Shown: one piece after another, positions 22,837 through 26,790 of the stretch
Position numbering within the stretch: the first letter of the stretch is position 1
How the letters are laid out: every line of letters starts with the position of its first letter
From: Gammaproteobacteria bacterium
GTDB taxonomy: Bacteria > Pseudomonadota > Gammaproteobacteria > Pseudomonadales > Pseudohongiellaceae
Assembly: GCA_003514305.1 (NCBI GenBank)
Contig: DORE01000069.1
Location: 1-26,790, forward strand
DNA: 26,790 nt
Reading direction: 5' to 3'
The notes under the pieces: model-generated
What the model saw: the letters and a program-made list of their open reading frames with translations, nothing else
The model's database searches: none
Told to the model about the DNA's origin: nothing
Position numbers and translations under genes: made by a program

Positions 22837-24111
22837 TCAAGAATTTTGTCGCCGATCGAATACCTCACGATCAAACTCCCCTTCCCAGTTAGCAACCGCC
22901 GTCGCAACGGCCAGGTCGCCCGCGATATTAATCGAAGTGCGTAACATATCCAGCGGGCGATCAATAATGAAAATAAACCCTACCGTCACGGCTATCTGCT
23001 GCGGAGTCATACCAATTGTTTCCATTACCGCCGCCATAAGAAACAGGGACGCACTGGGGACCGCGGCAGTCCCGACGGAGACCAGTGTTGTGGTCCCCGC
23101 CATGATCAGATAGTCCGTAATCGTTAACTCGATGTTAAAGGCCTGTGCTGCGAAAATTGAGACAATACCGACATAAAGTGCAGTGCCATCCATATTGATG
23201 GTTGCGCCCAGCGGCAGCACCGTGGAGGCGACTACCGGCTTAACCCCAAGATTGTCCTCTGCCGCCGACATGGAGACCGGCAGCGTCGCCGCGCTGGATG
23301 AAGTGGAAAATGCGACCAGCATTGCCTCCCGAACACCGCGAAAGAAATTAATGGGTGAGAGTTTCAACATAAGTTGCATAATGATGACACCATGCGTTAT
23401 CACGAGGTGGGCAGCACAAGCAATTAACACGGTTATTGCGAGCACTACAGCATTAATCAGTGCATCAAAACCTTGTGCTCCGGTGACCCTCGCGATGAGA
23501 GCAAACACGCCAAACGGCGCAATTTCCATAATCCAGTGTGTAATGCGAAGCACAACCTCGCAAGACGCGTCCATGAAATCCGCGACAGGCTTACCCGACT
23601 CTCCGACTGATAATAAGCCTACGCCTATCAGGATAGCGAAGAAAATGATGGCAAGGATGTTTCCTTCCGCAAGAGCAGCGATTGGGTTTTCCGGCACGAT
23701 GGAAATAAGGCGCTCCGACAGAGGAATGGTCTCCTGGAGGGCTGAAGCAGGCGCCCCCGTTAGATCAACTCCGACTCCAGGTTGAAAAACCGCGGCCAGG
23801 ACAAGCCCAATCGTGATGGCCGCCAGAGTGGTCAGCATATACAAAATCAAGGTTTTGGCACCCAATGAGCCGAGTTTGGACGGATCGCCCATCGAGACCA
23901 CGCCTGACACAATGGTCACAAAAACAAGCGGGACAACGATCATGCGTATCAAACGGATAAAGAGATCTCCGACCCAACCAATTACCCCAGCGCCGGGGCC
24001 CCATACAGAACCTAGTAATGCGCCAATCACCATCGCCGTCAGGATGCGTTTCCATAAAGCAATCGCAAACCATTTCTCTGTAATGCTCATGTTTTCCATA
24101 GTATTGTTCAC
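22837..24111 (-). CDS. dicarboxylate/amino-acid:cation symporter (DAACS/SDF family)
   Basis: A membrane protein of about 424 residues that takes up glutamate, aspartate or C4-dicarboxylates with protons or sodium. Diagnostic motifs are the serine-rich re-entrant loop STSSSAATLP (269-278) and NMDGT (306-310) in the seventh transmembrane segment, which binds the cation and substrate. Eight or so hydrophobic segments fit the family. I chose the GTG at 24111 because GGGAG lies 5 bases upstream; ATG codons at 24099 and 24090 are alternatives. The gene converges on the coiled-coil protein with a 10-base gap. It looks monocistronic. Confidence 0.93.
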   Translation of the reverse strand: MNNTMENMSITEKWFAIALWKRILTAMVIGALLGSVWGPGAGVIGWVGDLFIRLIRMIVVPLVFVTIVSGVVSMGDPSKLGSLGAKTLILYMLTTLAAITIGLVLAAVFQPGVGVDLTGAPASALQETIPLSERLISIVPENPIAALAEGNILAIIFFAILIGVGLLSVGESGKPVADFMDASCEVVLRITHWIMEIAPFGVFALIARVTGAQGFDALINAVVLAITVLIACAAHLVITHGVIIMQLMLKLSPINFFRGVREAMLVAFSTSSSAATLPVSMSAAEDNLGVKPVVASTVLPLGATINMDGTALYVGIVSIFAAQAFNIELTITDYLIMAGTTTLVSVGTAAVPSASLFLMAAVMETIGMTPQQIAVTVGFIFIIDRPLDMLRTSINIAGDLAVATAVANWEGEFDREVFDRRQNS

Positions 24112-24360
24112 AGTCACTCCCAATTCGGCGCTCTTGATTTCAGTTACGGGCGATTAGCTATCCACTTGAGCCTCGGCTTCTATCACACACCAATTTTTGA
24201 AGATGTACAGGCTGACTTGTGTATCTCTTCCCCTCTCATCCAAAGCACTTTCTTGGCAAATCCAAACCGTAAGATTGGGCAATAAGCACTCACGCATTAA
24301 AGCACATGGGTTCCTAATCGCTTCGACAAGAAATATGAATCTTTGGAAGCTTAACTCAAC

Positions 24361-26028
24361 TCAACGATAAGCAGCAGGCCCAAGTCGAGCATCCGCAAGA
24401 CGCTCAAATCTTCCGCCCACATCAACCAGCAGCTGTTCCTGAAAAGGAGGCGCGATCAAAGTCAGATTCACTGGCTTGCCGCTGTCCAAATAGCCCAAGG
24501 GTACCGTGAGCGCCGGATAGTTCGCGAGCGCTGCTAATCCCGCGTTGCGATTATCCACACTCAACAATAGATCAAGGTCATTGCCAGAAAACAGAGTCTC
24601 CAAGGCAGCGCGAGCGCTGCCTTGGAGACTCTCACGAAGCCCTTCCAATTCCGCCGGGCTGATGTCCAGATCAACCATACGGTCAACCTCCGCCTGACCG
24701 TATGGGATTCTAAGCTCCTGACGCTGAAGATTGAACGCTTGCAGGTCTTTTATGGAATCAATCATGACCAGTCGGGATGCATGAGCTTTCAGATAGGAAG
24801 CCAGATCTCTCACCATTTCACCTCCAAGCAGAGTACCGAATCCCTGCATATCAATGTCGGGCAATGTAATCTCGACAACAGCGGCCTCATCAGCCGACAA
24901 GAGTCCGAGCGCTCTCTCAAACAGCTCATCGCCCAGATAGCGACCAGGAGCTCCCAGACGCAAGCCTGCTAGAGACTTTTCGCGATAATTTAACTGAAGG
25001 TCACCGCTCATCATCGGCATCGCCGTATCACGCTGGTCGTATCCGGTCATGGCATTAAACAAGATTATTACATCAGCGACTGAACGAGCCATTGGCCCTG
25101 TCGTGTCAAGAGTGCCGGATATCGGCACGACACCGGTGCGACTGAGAGAGCCGATAGTCGGCTTTAAGCCCACCAGAGAGTTAGCACTTGAAGGAGAGAG
25201 AATAGAGCCAGAAGTCTCTGAGCCCACCGCAGCCGCAGCGTAATTGGCTGCAATTGAGGCTCCACTGCCGGCACTGGAGCCGCCTGTATTGAATTGTAAC
25301 CTGCCATAAGGATTAAGAGTCTGACCGCCCATGGCACTCCATCCGGACGGGCAGTCATCACAGAAGAAATAAGCCCATTCACTTAAGTTGGCTTTCCCAA
25401 GAATGACAGCCCCCTTTTCCAGCAACTTCTCTACAATGAACGCATTGCCAGCGAAATTATTTTGCAGCGCGACAGCTCCGGCAGTAGTCGCCATCCCGGC
25501 CGCGTTTATATTGTCCTTCAGCAGAATTGGAATACCATAAATTAAGTCCCGCTCGGCGTCGGGGGAAGCGCGCAGCGCACGATCGAGTGCCCGCGCCCTC
25601 TCGACGGACTCAGGGTTTAAACTGATCACGGCATTCAGATATCTTGCAGAATCTCCCTCTATCTCCCGAATGCGCGATAAATAAAACAGTGTGAGCTCTT
25701 CATAACTGAGATCCCCGGCAAGAACCAGCTCCTGCAGTTCGGCAATCGAAGATTCCATAACCAGCAACTCGAGTTCTCGGTAACGTACCGGCGTCAACGC
25801 ATTGATTTCTTCATTCAGGCTGGCCCACAAACTGCCATGACTCTGCATGCCCGAGCGAAGTAGTCTGTAGTGCATGCTCACATCGTCCAACTCAGACAGA
25901 CGCTTTAGGTCAACTGATTCATCGTAATTTGCCGAGACCCGTTCTTGCATGTCCTGCGCTTCTGCCATGCAAGCTACTATGAGGGCCAGCACAATCAGTA
26001 CCCAGACCGGTCGGTTTTTTCCTGGCAT
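24361..26028 (-). CDS. exported amidase-signature-family hydrolase
   Basis: A 555-residue protein with an N-terminal hydrophobic signal (about 5-25), so it is probably periplasmic. It has the Ser-cisSer-Lys triad of the amidase signature family: Lys171 in LLKDN, cis-Ser in GGSSAGSGA (249-257), and nucleophile Ser275 in GSETSGSI. The usual Arg after GGSI is Leu here, as in some other bacterial members. It hydrolyses amide bonds; the substrate is unknown. About 130 N-terminal residues precede the core and are mostly helical. The ATG at 26028 follows GGAGAG; an in-frame GTG at 26070 would place the signal peptide internally. A perfect 19-bp inverted repeat sits in codons 466-479. Confidence 0.92.
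   Translation of the reverse strand: MPGKNRPVWVLIVLALIVACMAEAQDMQERVSANYDESVDLKRLSELDDVSMHYRLLRSGMQSHGSLWASLNEEINALTPVRYRELELLVMESSIAELQELVLAGDLSYEELTLFYLSRIREIEGDSARYLNAVISLNPESVERARALDRALRASPDAERDLIYGIPILLKDNINAAGMATTAGAVALQNNFAGNAFIVEKLLEKGAVILGKANLSEWAYFFCDDCPSGWSAMGGQTLNPYGRLQFNTGGSSAGSGASIAANYAAAAVGSETSGSILSPSSANSLVGLKPTIGSLSRTGVVPISGTLDTTGPMARSVADVIILFNAMTGYDQRDTAMPMMSGDLQLNYREKSLAGLRLGAPGRYLGDELFERALGLLSADEAAVVEITLPDIDMQGFGTLLGGEMVRDLASYLKAHASRLVMIDSIKDLQAFNLQRQELRIPYGQAEVDRMVDLDISPAELEGLRESLQGSARAALETLFSGNDLDLLLSVDNRNAGLAALANYPALTVPLGYLDSGKPVNLTLIAPPFQEQLLVDVGGRFERLADARLGPAAYR
24593..24632. repeat. perfect 19-bp inverted repeat inside the amidase gene
   Basis: AGAGTCTCCAAGGCAGCGC (24593-24611) and its exact reverse complement (24614-24632) are separated by only 2 bases. 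In RNA this gives a stem of about 18 bp with a 4-base loop. It encodes ESLQGSARAALETL, so it is translated. On the minus strand it is followed by GTTTTC, a weak T-run. Confidence 0.9.
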
Positions 26029-26491
26029 TCCCGTCTCTCCGTTTACCCTTTCATTTCCAGAACCCAACACTTAACACGACACGGCAATAAAAAACAGCGA
26101 TAGCGCTGCGGCGCTCATCGCGATCCGAAGCGGGCCTAGGGCTTTAGGAGAGCAACCCGATATCTAAGAACAATGTGCACAATCACAAGTACTCAAGCTC
26201 TAGCGGCGTAAATACGAGTGCTCGAGCAGTGTTTCAGGACCAGCTCAGAACGGAAAACTAGCGTCACCCAGCGATACACAGTCACGCCCGAGCCCAGCAT
26301 AGCCGTTTCCCCGACCATGTACATCATCCCACGCACCGTATACGCGGTCCCAGGCGGAGCCTAGCAAGGGCTTTATCGGTTTTGATAAAAAGCACTTTTT
26401 GTGCGATCCCGCTCCTGCACCTGAGTAAACCATAGGTTTTTCAGTAATTTTTACTTACCATGGGCTCTCGTGCCTTACTCCTGGGTGAACC
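26029..26491. other. intergenic region between divergent genes
   Basis: These 463 bases hold no gene I can support. They contain a minus-strand terminator-like hairpin (26089-26121), a 62-codon minus-strand open frame (26433-26245) with a seven-residue imperfect repeat (AWDRVYG/AWDDVHG), a pair of related 16-base sequences 60 bases apart, and an 11-codon plus-strand leader frame (26460-26495). Promoters for the two flanking genes must lie here, but none is clear. Confidence 0.6.
26089..26121 (-). terminator. terminator-like hairpin, minus strand, no obvious gene to serve
   Basis: On the minus strand GCGAT and GCGC pair with GCGC and ATCGC across a small internal bulge and a 4-base loop, 9 bp in all, followed by TG and six T. 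It would stop transcripts coming from the right, but the gene on the right points the other way. Confidence 0.5.
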
Positions 26492-26493
26492 AT
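26418..26493. repeat. pair of related 16-bp sequences, 60-bp spacing
   Basis: CACCTGAGTAAACCAT (26418-26433) and CTCCTGGGTGAACCAT (26478-26493) match at 13 of 16 positions. The second copy overlaps the start codon of the following gene. They may bind a regulator or may be chance. Confidence 0.35.
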
Positions 26494-26790
26494 GAAAAGA
26501 ATTCAACTGCTTCTGTTAATGGGCCCCGTCCTGCTAATCAACTCCTCGCTGGCGCAAGGCGGCCCGCCGCCAGGATATATCGACAATTCGCAAAGACAGA
26601 TGGCTGAAATGCAGGCGAAGATGCGCTACGGGAATTATCTTGACGCCCTAGATACGACAGCCGAGCGTAGAGCGGAAATCGGTTCTGTCATAACCACCGT
26701 ATTCATTGAGCGAAATCTGGCGAGTCGCAACCGGGCCGCCGGCGTTGTCTCCTCAGCGAGCCTGGAAGAACTGTCCTCGCCGACATATTT
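26492..26790 (+). CDS. secreted protein of unknown function, 3' end outside the window
   Basis: The frame is open from the ATG at 26492 to the window edge (99 complete codons). It begins with a clean Sec signal peptide (MKRIQLLLLMGPVLL, ending SSLAQ), then GGPPPGYIDNSQRQMAEMQAKMRY and a helical, charged region. I do not recognise a family. The ribosome site is weak (GGGTG). The stop of a short upstream frame overlaps its start as ATGA, which would allow coupled translation. Confidence 0.7.
   Translation, partial: MKRIQLLLLMGPVLLINSSLAQGGPPPGYIDNSQRQMAEMQAKMRYGNYLDALDTTAERRAEIGSVITTVFIERNLASRNRAAGVVSSASLEELSSPTY

Noticed and set aside
23183..23785. 200-codon plus-strand open frame
   Set aside because: It is antisense to the conserved core of the symporter, including the NMDGT motif, and its product is a low-complexity Ser/Thr/Ala sequence without family features.
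1..26790. CRISPR arrays, insertion sequences, toxin-antitoxin or defence systems
   Set aside because: I saw no regular repeat-spacer array, transposase, terminal repeats or recognisable defence proteins on either strand.

Overview
The window reads as a chromosomal segment of a Gram-negative, probably marine, gammaproteobacterium. The clues are outer-membrane barrel proteins (DUF1302 and DUF5916 types), a periplasmic LolA-like protein, many Sec signal peptides, a proteobacterial-type tRNA-Arg, and Tag/VOC/nitroreductase proteins of gammaproteobacterial character. Base composition looks even. I see no integrase, transposase, CRISPR array or phage module. The genus cannot be settled from the sequence alone.

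Layout. Positions 1-3149 hold minus-strand genes: the first bases of a gene leaving the left edge, a conserved hypothetical protein, a secreted PQQ-type sugar dehydrogenase with a clear terminator, and a secreted alpha/beta hydrolase. A regulatory gap (3150-3476) separates them from a plus-strand NHL-repeat beta-propeller (3477-4499). Positions 4523-9425 hold a minus-strand run: VCBS/FG-GAP secreted protein, SGNH hydrolase, GNAT acyltransferase and PIG-L (LmbE) deacetylase. The last two form a natural deacetylate/re-acylate pair. A tRNA-Arg(TCG), a large DUF5916 outer-membrane protein and an exported RidA follow on the minus strand to 12655. Next comes a plus-strand pair (tag and a VOC protein, overlapping by ATGA) that converges on a minus-strand set: SDR, nitroreductase and a small HAD-like protein.

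The most interesting stretch is 15944-22826. On its left is a decayed FAD-linked oxidase gene carrying three separate lesions: a frameshift, a nonsense codon and a large in-frame internal deletion. It is followed by an SDR protein that lacks the catalytic Tyr and Lys. Divergently, a plus-strand promoter with an overlapping palindrome and a strongly folded 5' leader precedes five genes: a DUF4156 lipoprotein-like protein, an MMPL/RND transporter, a LolA-like periplasmic protein, a DUF1302 outer-membrane barrel and a single-pass coiled-coil membrane protein. Together these look like a trans-envelope lipid or hydrophobic-molecule export system. Both the transporter and the barrel carry an Asp/Glu-Phe-rich periplasmic segment that could dock a shared shuttle.

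The right end has a dicarboxylate/amino-acid:cation symporter, an exported amidase containing a perfect 19-bp inverted repeat inside its coding sequence, a gap with a terminator facing the minus strand and no obvious gene to serve, and the start of a secreted protein that runs off the edge.
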